A DNA stretch of 64,000 nt from Geobacteraceae bacterium. Its GTDB lineage: Bacteria > Desulfobacterota > Desulfuromonadia > Geobacterales > Geobacteraceae. Below, in pieces: positions 30,260 through 40,102 of the stretch. Each line of letters begins with the position of its first letter. Position 1 is the first letter of the stretch. Location: the NCBI GenBank assembly GCA_023701365.1, contig JAMPXD010000003.1, positions 1 to 64,000 on the forward strand, written 5' to 3'. The notes under the pieces were generated by a model. The model did no database searches, was not told the origin of the DNA, and was given only the letters and a program-made list of their open reading frames with translations. The position numbers and the translations under genes are program-made.

Positions 30260-30282
30260 AGGCCCCGCTCATCGCGGGGCCT
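30260..30282. other. Spacer hairpin between tRNA-His and tRNA-Leu
   Basis: AGGCCCCGC and GCGGGGCCT pair perfectly (9 bp) around a five-base loop. There is no T-run, so it is more likely an RNA-processing or stabilising hairpin than a terminator. Confidence 0.6.
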
Positions 30283-30291
30283 CTGGTTAAA

Positions 30292-30368
30292 TGGGGTGGC
30301 TAGTGGGATTCGAACCCACGTATGTACGAGTCACAGTCGTAAGTGTTGACCGCTTCACCATAGCCACC
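30292..30368 (-). tRNA. tRNA-His (anticodon GTG)
   Basis: The 77-base cloverleaf includes the extra 5' G(-1) opposite discriminator C that identifies tRNA-His, acceptor stem GTGGCTA/TAGCCAC, anticodon loop CTGTGAC and encoded CCA. Confidence 0.97.
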
Positions 30369-30382
30369 ATAAAAGGAGTATC

Positions 30383-30459
30383 TGGCACGCCTGAAGGGAT
30401 TCGAACCCCTGACCTACGGCTTAGAAGGCCGTTGCTCTATCCGGCTGAGCTACAGGCGC
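30383..30459 (-). tRNA. tRNA-Arg (anticodon TCT)
   Basis: The 77-base cloverleaf has anticodon loop CTTCTAA, acceptor GCGCCTG with CAGGCGT (one G-U pair), discriminator G and encoded CCA. It reads AGA codons. Confidence 0.96.
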
Positions 30460-30464
30460 AGAGT

Positions 30465-30542
<78 letters not shown>

Positions 30543-30556
30543 ATTGGTAAGCGTTT

Positions 30557-30585
30557 TATATAGCACAGGAAGGAGAGCTGTGCAA
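30557..30585 (-). promoter_or_regulatory. Sigma-70 promoter of the tRNA-Pro-Arg-His-Leu cluster
   Basis: On the minus strand TTGCAC (30580-30585) and TATATA (30557-30562) are separated by 17 bp. Transcription would start only a few bases before tRNA-Pro. The spacer contains GCACAG/CTGTGC arms that overlap the -35. Confidence 0.78.
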
Positions 30586-30629
30586 GCTTTTTTTCCCGGA
30601 TCACGGACCGGCTGCCACAATCTTAACCG

Positions 30630-31229
30630 TCACGGGTCCTGCAAGCACTGCAGGTACTCCTTCAACCAGGCGAACGCCCTGCCGCGATGACTGATGGCGT
30701 TTTTCACCTCCAGCGGCAGCTCCGCCAGGGTTTGACCGAATTCCGGCACGAGGAACAGCGGGTCATAGCCAAAACCGGCCGTCCCCCTCGGCTCGTCCAG
30801 GATGACCCCATTGAGCGCACCAGCGAACGTCATGCAGGCACCGTCCGGCATGCAGAGGGCAATGACACAACGGAAGGCGGCGGTCCGCCGTTCGGCGGGC
30901 ACGCCGGCCAGCTCCCTGAGGAGCCGCGCGTTATTATCCGCGTCACTGGCCGTTTCCCCGGCAAAACGGGCCGAACGGACACCGGGACGGCCGTCCAGTT
31001 GGTCCACCACAAGGCCGGAATCATCGGCGATCACCGGCATGCCGGTAGCAATTGCCGCGCTCCGTGCCTTTTTGACGGCGTTGTCCGTGAAGGTCTCACC
31101 GTCCTCCACGACCTCGGGAAGGGTGGGGAAGTCCACGGGGGAAAAAAGGCGGGCAACTGTTCCCTGCAAAAGGAGCTCTATTTCCCTGAGCTTTCCCTTG
31201 TTCGCCGTTGCGACGAGAAGCTCCCTCAT
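30630..31229 (-). CDS. rdgB: dITP/XTP pyrophosphatase (RdgB/Ham1)
   Basis: The 199-residue protein has the Ham1 family signature: N-terminal [44 protein letters not shown] around residues 68-93 and [20 protein letters not shown] near 150. It hydrolyses ITP, dITP and XTP to monophosphates and so keeps deaminated purines out of nucleic acids. Its start overlaps the end of rph by four bases, and the pair forms an rph-rdgB operon as in many bacteria. Confidence 0.95.
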   Translation of the reverse strand: MRELLVATANKGKLREIELLLQGTVARLFSPVDFPTLPEVVEDGETFTDNAVKKARSAAIATGMPVIADDSGLVVDQLDGRPGVRSARFAGETASDADNNARLLRELAGVPAERRTAAFRCVIALCMPDGACMTFAGALNGVILDEPRGTAGFGYDPLFLVPEFGQTLAELPLEVKNAISHRGRAFAWLKEYLQCLQDP

Positions 31230-31942
31230 TTTCCCAGGGCCTCATTCTGGATGGCGAACAGCCTATTGATCCCTTGCATCGCCAGCGAACGCATGGCGTC
31301 CATTTCGGCTGCGGTAAAGGGATTGGATTCCGCGGTGCCCTGGACCTCGACAAAACGGTCTGAAGAGGTCATCACTATGTTCATGTCGACCTCGGCGGCG
31401 GAATCCTCCTGATAATTCAGGTCAAGGAGCGGCACTCCCCCGACCATGCCGACGCTGACGGCGGCCACCCCCTCCACTATCGGGTTTGCCGCTATCATGC
31501 CACGCGCCTCGAGACCGCGGACGGCGTCCACCAGTGCAACATACGCCCCGGTGATGGAAGCGGTGCGGGTCCCCCCGTCTGCCTGAATCACATCACAATC
31601 TATCATGACGCAACGCTCACCGAGAAGCGTCAAATTTATGACGGCACGCAATGAACGGCCGATCAGCCGCTGAATCTCGTGGGTCCTCCCCCCAACCTTC
31701 CCCCTCGTCGCCTCTCTTTGCGAGCGGGTATGGGTGGCCCGGGGCAGCATGGAATACTCCGCGGTCACCCAGCCGGTCCCCTTGCCGCGGAGAAACGGGG
31801 GAACGCTTTCTTCAACCGAAGCCGTACAGATGACTTTCGTATCGCCGAATTCTACGAGGACCGATCCCTCCGCGTGTTTTGTGAAATTCCGGGTTATCCT
31901 GACCTCTCTGAGCTCTTCGGGTTCCCTGCCGTCGTGTCGCAT
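31226..31942 (-). CDS. rph: Ribonuclease PH
   Basis: The preferred start (ATG at 31942, after GGGAGAG) gives a 238-residue protein, the usual RNase PH length. It opens with [20 protein letters not shown], has [19 protein letters not shown] and the phosphate-binding [15 protein letters not shown] region. It trims tRNA 3' ends by phosphorolysis. A longer in-frame start at 32014 would add 24 residues without family similarity. Confidence 0.95.
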   Translation of the reverse strand: MRHDGREPEELREVRITRNFTKHAEGSVLVEFGDTKVICTASVEESVPPFLRGKGTGWVTAEYSMLPRATHTRSQREATRGKVGGRTHEIQRLIGRSLRAVINLTLLGERCVMIDCDVIQADGGTRTASITGAYVALVDAVRGLEARGMIAANPIVEGVAAVSVGMVGGVPLLDLNYQEDSAAEVDMNIVMTSSDRFVEVQGTAESNPFTAAEMDAMRSLAMQGINRLFAIQNEALGK

Positions 31943-32036
31943 ATCTCTCCCTGAATATATTGTGTGACTGCAAGGCGAGAGTATCCCAGCAGCCTGCGAG
32001 TTGTCAACGATCATGCCCCTTCAGCAGCGAAATTAT

Positions 32037-33077
32037 TTACTCTATCAGCCGGCGCGGCTTGACATCCGTTATCCCCAGTTCGGCCCGGAGCCTCTCGATC
32101 AGCGTTTTTTCTATCGCCAGCATCGCCTCTCGGTCCGGGGGGACGTTGTCGATCTTCCCCCCCGCCATCATGCCGTGACCTCCGGCCGTCCCCATACCGA
32201 GCACAAGCCGTTTGATTATCTCGCCCGCGTTGAGGTCATGCCTGACGGTGCGGATGGAGAGGATCATGTCATTGGCATATTGTCCCATGCAGAGGGTGGT
32301 TTCTATATCTTCCAGCCTGACGAGAAAATCGGCCATTTCAGCAACCAGCTCGGGAAACAGGATGCTCCCAAGATCGGTAATCAGCACCCTCTGGATGATT
32401 ATTGCCTGCTCCACGGCGGTGTTGATGGTCAGAAAATATTCCTTGGGAAGTTTCGGATGGGTGATCTCGTAGAGGAGCTTCTTGTTGGTCAGCGGGAACA
32501 GGCGCAGATAGGCATCCCTGTCGGGCCGGTTCGCCTCCCTGCCGAGGTCCTGGGTCTCCGACTTTATGGCGTAAAACAGCGCGGTTGCCAGTTTCGTCCC
32601 GATATTCACCTCCTGGGCGATCAGATACTCGTAGAGGATGGATGCAGTAACCCCGTAATCGTCACGGACATCGACCCATCTGCTCTTTTTGCTCGACTCC
32701 CGCAGCGGGTGATGATCGACTATGATGTCCACCCTCGTCTCCGCTGGAAGCGAATTATTCCCCGTTCCTGGCTGGGTATCGAGCATGCAGACCACCTGGA
32801 ACTCCTTCAGGTTGACGATCCCGAGCGGGGTGAGGGTTATTTCCAGCTCCTTTGCCATGACCAGGTTTTCGCTGCGGGCGATCATCCCCGAAAAGGCGAT
32901 GACAGCATCCTTGTTCAGCTTCATCACGAACAGATGGCGCAGCGCCAATGCCGAGGCAAGACAATCGGGGTCAGGGTTGTCATGAACGATTATGATGATT
33001 TTCCCCCGGCCCCTCACCCAGGCGAGCATCTCATCGGTATATTTCTTCGTATTAACAGCACATTCTGCCGTTGCCAT
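32037..33077 (-). CDS. DHH/DHHA1-family phosphoesterase (NrnA-like)
   Basis: The 346-residue protein has the DHH-family metal motifs: IIVHDNPDPDCLASALAL (about residues 29-46), a CMLDTQPG motif and VDHHPLRES (about 118-126), with a C-terminal DHHA1 domain containing the GGHGMMAGGKI substrate loop. Relatives are nanoRNA and pApA phosphodiesterases. A link with c-di-AMP turnover is tempting because cdaA lies 12 kb away, but specificity cannot be read from sequence. Confidence 0.85.
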   Translation of the reverse strand: MATAECAVNTKKYTDEMLAWVRGRGKIIIIVHDNPDPDCLASALALRHLFVMKLNKDAVIAFSGMIARSENLVMAKELEITLTPLGIVNLKEFQVVCMLDTQPGTGNNSLPAETRVDIIVDHHPLRESSKKSRWVDVRDDYGVTASILYEYLIAQEVNIGTKLATALFYAIKSETQDLGREANRPDRDAYLRLFPLTNKKLLYEITHPKLPKEYFLTINTAVEQAIIIQRVLITDLGSILFPELVAEMADFLVRLEDIETTLCMGQYANDMILSIRTVRHDLNAGEIIKRLVLGMGTAGGHGMMAGGKIDNVPPDREAMLAIEKTLIERLRAELGITDVKPRRLIE

Positions 33078-33108
33078 AGCCCCCCCTGATCAGCGAAGGA
33101 ATGTAAAA

Positions 33109-33139
33109 AAAAAGAGGGAGAAATATTCTCCCTCTTTTT
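33109..33139 (-). terminator. Intrinsic terminator after the small zinc-ribbon gene
   Basis: AAAAAGAGGGAGAA pairs with TTCTCCCTCTTTTT (14 bp, loop of three) and continues into a T-run on the minus strand. It lies between the small zinc-ribbon gene and the DHH gene, so the latter probably has its own promoter or depends on readthrough. Confidence 0.85.
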
Positions 33140-33167
33140 CCGATAAAGCGATCATCAGCCTGAACAG

Positions 33168-33323
33168 TTAGCCGAGAAAAAGACTGTTGTTCCTCGCCCT
33201 GTTTGTCAATATGGTGGGATCGACCACTTCGCCGCAGCAGGTGCATCTCCAGGCGTCAAAGGATCTCACGAAATCATAGAATTTCTCTGCAAACATGCGG
33301 CCTCTACACTTTGGACAATTCAT
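33168..33323 (-). CDS. Small zinc-ribbon-like protein
   Basis: The 51-residue protein starts MNCPKCRGRMFAEKF and carries a second CTCCGE knuckle, so four cysteines in two pairs can bind one zinc ion. It is soluble and has a mixed basic/aromatic core (FYDFVRSFDAWRC). The ATG at 33323 follows GGGGTGG; an upstream in-frame start at 33419 would add residues with no zinc-ribbon similarity. Function is unknown; such proteins often bind nucleic acid or act as small regulators. A strong terminator follows. Confidence 0.7.
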   Translation of the reverse strand: MNCPKCRGRMFAEKFYDFVRSFDAWRCTCCGEVVDPTILTNRARNNSLFLG

Positions 33324-33459
33324 ATCGCCACCCCCCCATGAATATGTACCTGTTGAAATCGAGTACAAAGGAGGGTTACAGAATACGTGCCAATGTGAGC
33401 GGAAATCTCTCCCGCTCAACCGGCAAAATATTTTTACGTTTTAGTCCGGATGGTTACGC

Positions 33460-34017
33460 CTATCGAAAAAAGTTCCTTATCATCTCCACCTTCTTTTTGC
33501 CCATTCCGGGCACCCTCTGGACCGCTTCAATAGAGCAATAATCGCCATTATTTTGACGGTCATCAACGATGTTTCTCGCCATTACGGGTCCTATCCCCGG
33601 CAGGGACTCCCAATCCTCGACACCCATCCGGTCGGGGTCAAGTGGTATGCCCAGCAGCATCTGCTCCCCTGCCTTCATTCTCTTCAGGCTGATTGCGGGG
33701 TGCCGAGGGATTTCCCCCGTCACCTCCACTACATCTCCGGAACGCAGGCGCGTGTCCAGGACCGGCATCTCCTCTCTTCCGGCCGCCATGGCAGGCACCG
33801 TCAAATTTATGACGTGTGCTACGGTGGCCCCGTCAGGCAAGGTATGAACCCCAGGGACCTGCACCCCGCCAATGACTCTCACCGTAACGCCGGAAGAGGT
33901 ATACGGCAAAAAGGCCACGTTCCCATTATGGTGAAATGGGAGGTGGCCTTTGGAAAAGAGTGCTGCAGTCAGAGCTGTTGCGGCAAGGAAGAGAATGAGA
34001 CGCCGGTTTCGCTCCAT
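33460..34017 (-). CDS. ComEA-type helix-hairpin-helix protein
   Basis: The 185-residue protein has one N-terminal membrane segment or signal anchor (about residues 7-22), an SLBB-like region (VTVRVIGGVQVPGVHTLPDG) and a C-terminal pair of helix-hairpin-helix motifs (LPGIGPVMARNIVDDR and VPGMGKKKVEMI). This is the ComEA layout, a periplasmic DNA-binding protein of competence systems. Its ATG shares one base with the stop of cimA. No other competence gene is adjacent, so a role in DNA uptake is only inferred. Confidence 0.82.
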   Translation of the reverse strand: MERNRRLILFLAATALTAALFSKGHLPFHHNGNVAFLPYTSSGVTVRVIGGVQVPGVHTLPDGATVAHVINLTVPAMAAGREEMPVLDTRLRSGDVVEVTGEIPRHPAISLKRMKAGEQMLLGIPLDPDRMGVEDWESLPGIGPVMARNIVDDRQNNGDYCSIEAVQRVPGMGKKKVEMIRNFFR

Positions 34018-35603
34018 TACTTCCTGGCGGCCTCAGCCTCCTCGGTTTTATGGAGCTTGTACTCGATACTGTCGATCAGTGCCTGATAGGAGGCGTCAAT
34101 GATATTGTCGGAGACACCGACCGTTCCCCAGCGGCTCTCCCGGTCACCCGATTCGATCAGGACCCTGGTAGCCGAAGCAGTCCCCTGACCGGCGGGGAGT
34201 ACCCGCACCTTGTAGTCGAGGAGCTTGACCTCCCTGAGCTTCGGATAGAACTTCTCCAGGGCCTTGCGGATGGCGTTGTCCAGCGCGTTGACCGGACCGT
34301 TCCCCTCGGCGGCGGTATGCTCGACCTTCCCCCCCACCTTGACCATGATGGTGGCCTCGGAGATCGGCTTCTGGTCCTCGTGGCGCTTCTCATCGATGAC
34401 CCGGAAGCCGATCACGGAAAAAAACTTCCTGTGGGTGCCGAGTGCCCTTTTCATCAGGAGCTCGAACGATGCCTCGGCCCCTTCGAACTGGTAGCCGCGG
34501 TTCTCCATCTCCTTGATGTTGTCGAGGATGTCGAGGGTTACCGGGTCCTTGCTGTCCAGGTTGATGTTGAACTCCTCGGCCTTGGCCAGGATGTTGGAGC
34601 GGCCCGACAGGTCGGAGATCAGGACCCGGGTGGTGTTGCCCACCAGTTCCGGCCGGAGATGCTCGTAGGTCTCGGGATGGCGCTGGATGGCGCTCACGTG
34701 GACCCCCCCTTTGTGGGCAAAGGCGGAATTCCCGACGTAGGGCTGATGCTTGTCGGGGGACAGGTTGGCAAGCTCGTAGACATAGCGGGAAAGCTCGCGC
34801 AGCTTCTTCAGCTGCTCCGCACTGATGCAATCCCGTTTCATCTTCAGCTTCAGGGCCGGAATGATGGAGCAGAGGTTGGCGTTGCCGCACCGCTCGCCGA
34901 AACCGTTGATGGTCCCCTGCACCTGCACGATCCCCTGATCGACGGCATGGAGGGAGTTGGCGACCGCGCACTCCGAATCGTTGTGGGTATGGATGCCGAG
35001 CGGGGTCTTGATCTGTTTCCTGACCTCGCCGATGATCTGCACCAGCTCGAAGGGCATGGTGCCGCCATTGGTGTCGCACAGCACGATGCAGTCCACGTTG
35101 GCCTGCTCCGCAGCCTGCAGGGTCTTGATGGCATATTCCGGATTGGCCTTGTAGCCGTCGAAGAAATGCTCGGCGTCGTAGAACACTTCCGGCGCATGTT
35201 TTTTCAGATACTCAAGGGAGTCAAAAATGAGTTCGAGGTTTTCCTCCAGTGATATCCGGAGCGCCTCGTGGACATGGAAATCCCAGGTCTTGCCGAAGAT
35301 GGTGATCGCATCCGGCTCGGCCTGGACCAGGGTCCGGATATTCTGGTCCTTGTCCGGCGTCACCTTGGCGCGGCGGGTGGAACCGAAGGCCGCGATCTTT
35401 GCCTGGGACAGTTTCTCCTTCTTGATGTCCTTGAAGAACGCCACATCCTTGGGATTGCTCCCCGGCCATCCCCCCTCGATGTAGTGGATGCCCAGCTCGT
35501 CCAGTTTGTGAGCGATGCGGATCTTGTCCTCCACCAGGAAGGAGATGTCCTCCGCCTGGGTACCGTCGCGGAGGGTCGTATCGTACAATTTTACCAGGCT
35601 CAT
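34017..35603 (-). CDS. cimA: (R)-citramalate synthase
   Basis: The preferred start (ATG at 35603, AGGGG upstream) gives 528 residues. The N-terminal DRE-TIM barrel has [30 protein letters not shown] and [12 protein letters not shown]; a C-terminal LeuA-type regulatory domain follows (about 390-510). The length and the TQAED motif favour the citramalate synthase group over 2-isopropylmalate synthase. It joins pyruvate and acetyl-CoA to make citramalate for threonine-independent isoleucine synthesis, a route known in Geobacter. It lies just downstream of lysC across a hairpin-rich spacer. Confidence 0.92.
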   Translation of the reverse strand: MSLVKLYDTTLRDGTQAEDISFLVEDKIRIAHKLDELGIHYIEGGWPGSNPKDVAFFKDIKKEKLSQAKIAAFGSTRRAKVTPDKDQNIRTLVQAEPDAITIFGKTWDFHVHEALRISLEENLELIFDSLEYLKKHAPEVFYDAEHFFDGYKANPEYAIKTLQAAEQANVDCIVLCDTNGGTMPFELVQIIGEVRKQIKTPLGIHTHNDSECAVANSLHAVDQGIVQVQGTINGFGERCGNANLCSIIPALKLKMKRDCISAEQLKKLRELSRYVYELANLSPDKHQPYVGNSAFAHKGGVHVSAIQRHPETYEHLRPELVGNTTRVLISDLSGRSNILAKAEEFNINLDSKDPVTLDILDNIKEMENRGYQFEGAEASFELLMKRALGTHRKFFSVIGFRVIDEKRHEDQKPISEATIMVKVGGKVEHTAAEGNGPVNALDNAIRKALEKFYPKLREVKLLDYKVRVLPAGQGTASATRVLIESGDRESRWGTVGVSDNIIDASYQALIDSIEYKLHKTEEAEAARK

Positions 35604-35629
35604 GCTTTTCCCCTCTGGATGAATGCGGA

Positions 35630-35697
35630 ATGCGGAATGCGGAGTGCGGAATAAAAGATTTTTCATTCCGAATTCCGAACTCCGCACTCCGCACTCC
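35630..35697. repeat. Heptamer-based inverted repeat between lysC and cimA
   Basis: The left arm is a run of GGAATGC-type heptamers (35630-35652) and the right arm a run of CACTCCG/AATTCCG heptamers (35664-35697); together they can fold into a long imperfect hairpin in the lysC-cimA transcript. A related fragment (ATTCCGCATTCCGC) occurs near 60138. It looks like a dispersed intergenic repeat. Confidence 0.75.
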
Positions 35698-35698
35698 T

Positions 35699-36931
35699 TT
35701 ATTCCGCGACCACATCCTTGCCGGACAGGCCGAACGCATCGTGGAGCACCCGGACCGCAAGCTCGGTGTACTTGGCGTCCACCACGACGGAAACCTTGAT
35801 TTCCGAAGTGGAGATCATCTGGATATTGATCCCCTCCCTGGCCAGGGTCTGGAACATCTTGGTGGCAACCCCCGCGTGGCTCCGCATCCCGACCCCAACC
35901 ACGGAAACCTTGGCAATGTTCTCATCAGTCACCAGATCCCGGGCGTTCACCTCCTTGGCTGTTTCCCTGGTGATGGCAACCGCCTTCTTGAAATCCGCCT
36001 TGGCCACGGTAAAGGTGAAATCGGTGAGCCCCGCCTCGCTGACGTTCTGGACGATCATGTCCACCGATATGTTGGCGTCGGAAAGGGGGGACAGTATTTT
36101 AGCGGCAATGCCGGGCTTGTCCGGCACGTGCATGACGGCGATCTTCGCTTCGTTTTTGTCATAGGCGATACCCGAGACGAGAACTGCTTCCATATCCTTA
36201 TCCTCCTTGGTGACCATTGTTCCTGGATTATCATTGAAACTGGAGCGGACATGCACGTCCACGTTGTACTTCTTGGCGAACTCCACGGAGCGGATCTGCA
36301 GGACCTTCGCCCCGAGACTGGCCAGCTCCAGCATTTCGTCATAGGAGATCTTCTCGATCTTGCGGGCGTCGGCACAGATGTTCGGGTCGGTCGTGTAAAC
36401 GCCGTCCACGTCCGTGTAAATCTCGCAGACATCGGCCTTCAGCGCGGCAGCAAGGGCAACCGCGGAGGTGTCGGAGCCGCCCCGGCCGAGGGTGGTGACG
36501 TTTCCCTCCCTGTCCACCCCCTGGAAGCCCGCCACGATCACGATGGTGCCGTCCTTCAGGTCGGCGCGCATCTTCCCGTCGTCGATCTCCTCGATGCGCG
36601 CCTTGCTGAAGGCGCTGTCGGTGACGATCGGCACCTGCCAGCCATGGTACGACCTGGCCTTGTACCCCATCGACTTGAGGCACATGGCGAGCAGGGCAAT
36701 GGAAACCTGCTCCCCGGACGCAACCAGCACGTCATACTCGCGGTTGTCCGGGAATTCGCATATGTCGTTGGCCAACGCCACCAGCTTGTTGGTCTCTCCG
36801 GACATGGCCGAAACGACCACCACCATGTCGTTGCCCGCGTCGTAGGTTTTAGCGACCCTCTTGGCAACATTGCGGATCCGTTCAACCGTCCCCATCGAGG
36901 TCCCACCGTATTTTTGGACCACCAGTGCCAT
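35699..36931 (-). CDS. lysC: Aspartate kinase
   Basis: The 410-residue protein begins [18 protein letters not shown], the aspartokinase signature, and has [22 protein letters not shown] in the catalytic domain and two C-terminal ACT domains (about 265-400) for feedback control. It phosphorylates aspartate for lysine, threonine, methionine and diaminopimelate synthesis. The ATG at 36931 has AAGGAGGA nine bases upstream; a longer frame to 37003 has no ribosome site. Single-enzyme form, no homoserine dehydrogenase fusion. Confidence 0.95.
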   Translation of the reverse strand: MALVVQKYGGTSMGTVERIRNVAKRVAKTYDAGNDMVVVVSAMSGETNKLVALANDICEFPDNREYDVLVASGEQVSIALLAMCLKSMGYKARSYHGWQVPIVTDSAFSKARIEEIDDGKMRADLKDGTIVIVAGFQGVDREGNVTTLGRGGSDTSAVALAAALKADVCEIYTDVDGVYTTDPNICADARKIEKISYDEMLELASLGAKVLQIRSVEFAKKYNVDVHVRSSFNDNPGTMVTKEDKDMEAVLVSGIAYDKNEAKIAVMHVPDKPGIAAKILSPLSDANISVDMIVQNVSEAGLTDFTFTVAKADFKKAVAITRETAKEVNARDLVTDENIAKVSVVGVGMRSHAGVATKMFQTLAREGINIQMISTSEIKVSVVVDAKYTELAVRVLHDAFGLSGKDVVAE

Positions 36932-37036
36932 CTGCCCATCCTCCTTAACCGCGTTAATAAAAAACCGCGTTCTATGTAAGTTTTTGCATACCCTTAATAG
37001 CAAGAAACGCCACGCCGGTCAAAGAATTTTTTTCGC

Positions 37037-37558
37037 TCATTCCGCGTCGGGCATGTCATGCGGGGCTTTCTCCGTTACCGGTCCGTCTTCCCCGCGAGGA
37101 AAAGCCAGTTTCCTGACGATCGACCGGTAACGCGGACCATCAGGCTCAAAGGAAATACTGCGGCAGTTTTCGTCCAGGTAACTGAACGATACCGTCAGCC
37201 GCTCCTGCGGCAAGAGGTCCCGGAGCCGTTCCGCCCATTCGACGATACAGACGCCGTCCCCGTAAAAATACTCCTCGAAACCGAGCTCGGCCACCTCCGG
37301 ATCGCCGGCGAGCCGGTACAGATCGAAATGGTAGAGCGCAACCCTGCCGGAGTAGAGGTTCATCAGGGTGTAGGTGGGGCTGGTCACCGGGACGGAGGGA
37401 TCGACCCCGAGACCGGCGGCCAATCCCCTGGCGAACTGGGTCTTGCCGGAGCCCAGCTCTCCCGTCAGGGCGATGAAATCACCGGGGCCAGCCAGGCTGC
37501 CGAGCCTTTCCCCGAGGAGAACAGTCTCCTCGACACTGCTGGTGACGACCGTCAGCAA
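37037..37558 (-). CDS. tsaE: tRNA threonylcarbamoyladenosine synthesis ATPase TsaE
   Basis: The 173-residue protein has Walker A GELGSGKTQFARGLA, VTSPTYTLMNLYSG and the HFDLYRLAGDPEVAELGFEEYF motif with the acidic residues typical of TsaE (YjeE). It supports the TsaBD complex in making t6A in tRNAs reading ANN codons. It follows the CBS-domain gene by four bases and precedes lysC. Confidence 0.94.
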   Translation of the reverse strand: MLTVVTSSVEETVLLGERLGSLAGPGDFIALTGELGSGKTQFARGLAAGLGVDPSVPVTSPTYTLMNLYSGRVALYHFDLYRLAGDPEVAELGFEEYFYGDGVCIVEWAERLRDLLPQERLTVSFSYLDENCRSISFEPDGPRYRSIVRKLAFPRGEDGPVTEKAPHDMPDAE

Positions 37559-37562
37559 AGAG

Positions 37563-38018
37563 CTACGCCTGGCCGATCATGGTCCGGACCAGGTCGATGC
37601 GGGCGATGATGCCGACCACCCGGTTCCCCTCGACGACCGGGATCGCATGGACCTTCCTGGTGCTCATCAGATCGGCCACCTCGCTGAGCGGAGTGGTCGG
37701 CGAAACCGTCTCCACCTCCGTGGTGAAGATGTCCCCCACGGTCTGGCCGGTCATTTTCTTCAGCTCCTTTTCGAACTTCTTGCCGCTCTCCAGGTAGATC
37801 ACCCAGTCGAACAGGGAGATGACCGTCGGGATATGGAGGCTCTTGTCCTGCTCCACCAGATCGGATTCGGTGACTATGCCGATCAGGACACCGTCATCGT
37901 CCACCACCGGGGCGCTGCTTATCCGCCTGGTAGTGAAGATCTCCGCCAGTTCCCGGATGGAAGTCTCCCTTTTCACCGTCACGACATCTCTGGTCATTAC
38001 CTCACCGGCAGTCAGCAT
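37563..38018 (-). CDS. Two-CBS-domain protein
   Basis: The 151-residue protein consists of two CBS modules (about residues 4-60 and 90-148; VMTRDVVTVKRETSIRELAEI and VGDIFTTEVETVSPTTPLSEVADLM, quoted in part). Such stand-alone CBS pairs bind adenine nucleotides and modulate enzymes or transporters. No catalytic domain is attached. It lies between nnr and tsaE; no functional link is visible. Confidence 0.85.
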   Translation of the reverse strand: MLTAGEVMTRDVVTVKRETSIRELAEIFTTRRISSAPVVDDDGVLIGIVTESDLVEQDKSLHIPTVISLFDWVIYLESGKKFEKELKKMTGQTVGDIFTTEVETVSPTTPLSEVADLMSTRKVHAIPVVEGNRVVGIIARIDLVRTMIGQA

Positions 38019-38164
38019 GTTTCCTCCTTAATATCTGGTTGATAGACTGATAGGTTGAAGACTGTAAGGAAAAACCTGAACAATCAACAATCTAAATCTG
38101 TTTGAACCGGGTGAGAAAGTAACGCAATTGTTTACTTCAGCCTTCAGCCTTGAGCCTGCCGTCA

Positions 38165-39715
38165 TCAGCCTGTCGTCATCAGTTGATGTAGCGCAAAAGG
38201 GAGGCGCTCCTGCACATCGGTCGCGGAGATGCCGATCTCCCCCTTGTCGGCCGCCACCAGGTCGGCGGCGAAACCGTGCAGGAAGACCCCCAGCCGGCAC
38301 GCTGAAAAGGGATCGTACCCCTGCCCCAGCAGGGCAACCAGCACCCCGGTCAGGACATCCCCCATCCCCCCCGACGCCATGCCGGGGTTGCCGCTCCCGT
38401 TGATGGCCATTCTGCCGTCGGGAGCGGCGATGACGGTCCGGGCCCCCTTCAGCACCAGAAAGACCTGATGCTGCGCGGCAAACTCCCGGGCCGTGCCGAT
38501 CCTGTCCCCCTCCACGTCGACGGTCGCCATGGAGGCGAGGCGCGCCATCTCCCCCGGATGGGGGGTCAGGATCAGCGCGCCGCTCTTGTTCCGCAGCAGT
38601 ACCGACGGGTCCTCCGAAAGCGCGTTCAGGCCGTCGGCGTCTATCACCAGTGGCAGCTCCGTCTCTGCCGCCATCTCCCGCACCAGCCGGGCGGTCCCGG
38701 GCTGGCGGGAGAGCCCCGGACCGAGCGCCAGCGCATCCTTTCCGGCCAGGGCCGCCAGGATATCCTTTTTCGCCTCTGCCGGCAGATGACCCTCGCCGCG
38801 GTCAGGAAGGGGGAGGGTCATCGCCTCGGTGGTCTTCACCTCCAGAATGGCATTGAGGCCCGCCGGAACCGCCAGGGTGACCAGCCCCGCCCCGCTCCGC
38901 ACCGCGCTGTTGGCCGCCATGGCCGCGGCCCCGGTCTTTCCCGTTGAGCCGGCCACGATCAGGCAGTGGCCGAAACTCCCCTTGTGGGCGCACCGGTCGC
39001 GCCTCCGGAGCAGCGGCCGGACCGCCGCGGCATCGAGGAATTCGCAGCCGTCGGCCGACGCGGCGACCTCCGCCGGGATGCCGATGTCGACGATCCGGAG
39101 CCTGCCGCTGTACTCTGCACCGGGGAAGAGGACATGGCCGAGCTTGGCCAGGGCGAAGGTGACCGTCAGCTCCGCCCGCACCGCGCAGCCGAGGACCCCG
39201 CCGGTTGCCGCGTCGATGCCGGACGGGATATCGACCGCCACCACCGGTTTTCCCGCGCCATTGATCAGCTCGATCGCATCTGCGTAGATCCCCCGTACCT
39301 CGCTCTTCAGGCCGGTCCCGAGCAGGGCGTCGACTATGACGGTCGCATCCCGGAAAGCCGCTACGTAGCGCCCCAGTTGTCGCGGCTCCGGACAGAACAC
39401 CACCACCCCGTCCTGCAAACGGTCGAGGTTTGCCCGGGCGTCGCCGGCGATATCCTCCCGCCGGGCGAGGACGAAGGTCGCCACCTGCCAGCCCCGCTCC
39501 CGCAGCAGGCGGGCAATTACGTAGCCGTCGCCGCCGTTGTTCCCCTTTCCCGCCACCACCACCGCCCGCTGTCCCGCACCGGAGCCGTACCCGGCAATGA
39601 TCGCCTCGGCGCAGCCGCGCCCGGCGTTCTCCATCAGCGTGAGGCCGCTGACACCGAACTCCTCGATGGCGCGCCGGTCCATACTCTGCATGATTTCGCC
39701 GCTGACGACCTTCAT
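38165..39715 (-). CDS. nnr: Bifunctional NAD(P)HX epimerase/dehydratase
   Basis: The 516-residue fusion has an N-terminal YjeF epimerase domain (about 1-215, with [19 protein letters not shown]) and a C-terminal ADP/ATP-dependent carbohydrate-kinase-like dehydratase (about 225-510, with [11 protein letters not shown] and [19 protein letters not shown]). It repairs hydrated NADH and NADPH. Its start overlaps the acpS stop by four bases, an acpS-nnr pairing common in bacteria. Confidence 0.94.
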   Translation of the reverse strand: MKVVSGEIMQSMDRRAIEEFGVSGLTLMENAGRGCAEAIIAGYGSGAGQRAVVVAGKGNNGGDGYVIARLLRERGWQVATFVLARREDIAGDARANLDRLQDGVVVFCPEPRQLGRYVAAFRDATVIVDALLGTGLKSEVRGIYADAIELINGAGKPVVAVDIPSGIDAATGGVLGCAVRAELTVTFALAKLGHVLFPGAEYSGRLRIVDIGIPAEVAASADGCEFLDAAAVRPLLRRRDRCAHKGSFGHCLIVAGSTGKTGAAAMAANSAVRSGAGLVTLAVPAGLNAILEVKTTEAMTLPLPDRGEGHLPAEAKKDILAALAGKDALALGPGLSRQPGTARLVREMAAETELPLVIDADGLNALSEDPSVLLRNKSGALILTPHPGEMARLASMATVDVEGDRIGTAREFAAQHQVFLVLKGARTVIAAPDGRMAINGSGNPGMASGGMGDVLTGVLVALLGQGYDPFSACRLGVFLHGFAADLVAADKGEIGISATDVQERLPFALHQLMTTG

Positions 39716-40092
39716 CGGATCTCCAGTATTACCGATGCCACGGCACAGTTGCCGTCATGGGAGAGGGAGAGGAAGCAGCCGCTCAGCCCCTTGCTCAGGA
39801 ACAGCCGCTGCGCCTCTCCGCTAAGCCGCAGTTCCGGCTTGCCGTAACTGTCGTGCACCACTTCCATGTCGCGCCAGGAAAGGCCTTCCCGCAGGCCGGT
39901 ACCGAGAGCCTTGAGAAAGGCCTCCTTGGCGGCGAAGCGCAACGCATAGTGCTGGGCGCTGTTCTTCTTGGCCGCGCAATATGCCAACTCCCCCGCCGTA
40001 AAAAGACGCTGGAACAGGGGAACGTTATTCTGGGCGACAAACCGCTCAAAACGGGAGATATCCACCAGGTCTATGCCGGTGCCGAAAATCAT
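39712..40092 (-). CDS. acpS: Holo-[acyl-carrier-protein] synthase
   Basis: The 126-residue protein has the AcpS motifs [14 protein letters not shown] (Asp of the metal site) and [14 protein letters not shown] (Glu/Lys). It transfers 4'-phosphopantetheine from coenzyme A to apo-ACP. It overlaps nnr and lies ten bases after the PilZ regulator gene. Confidence 0.95.
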   Translation of the reverse strand: MIFGTGIDLVDISRFERFVAQNNVPLFQRLFTAGELAYCAAKKNSAQHYALRFAAKEAFLKALGTGLREGLSWRDMEVVHDSYGKPELRLSGEAQRLFLSKGLSGCFLSLSHDGNCAVASVILEIR

Positions 40093-40102
40093 CTGGTCAT
40101 CC

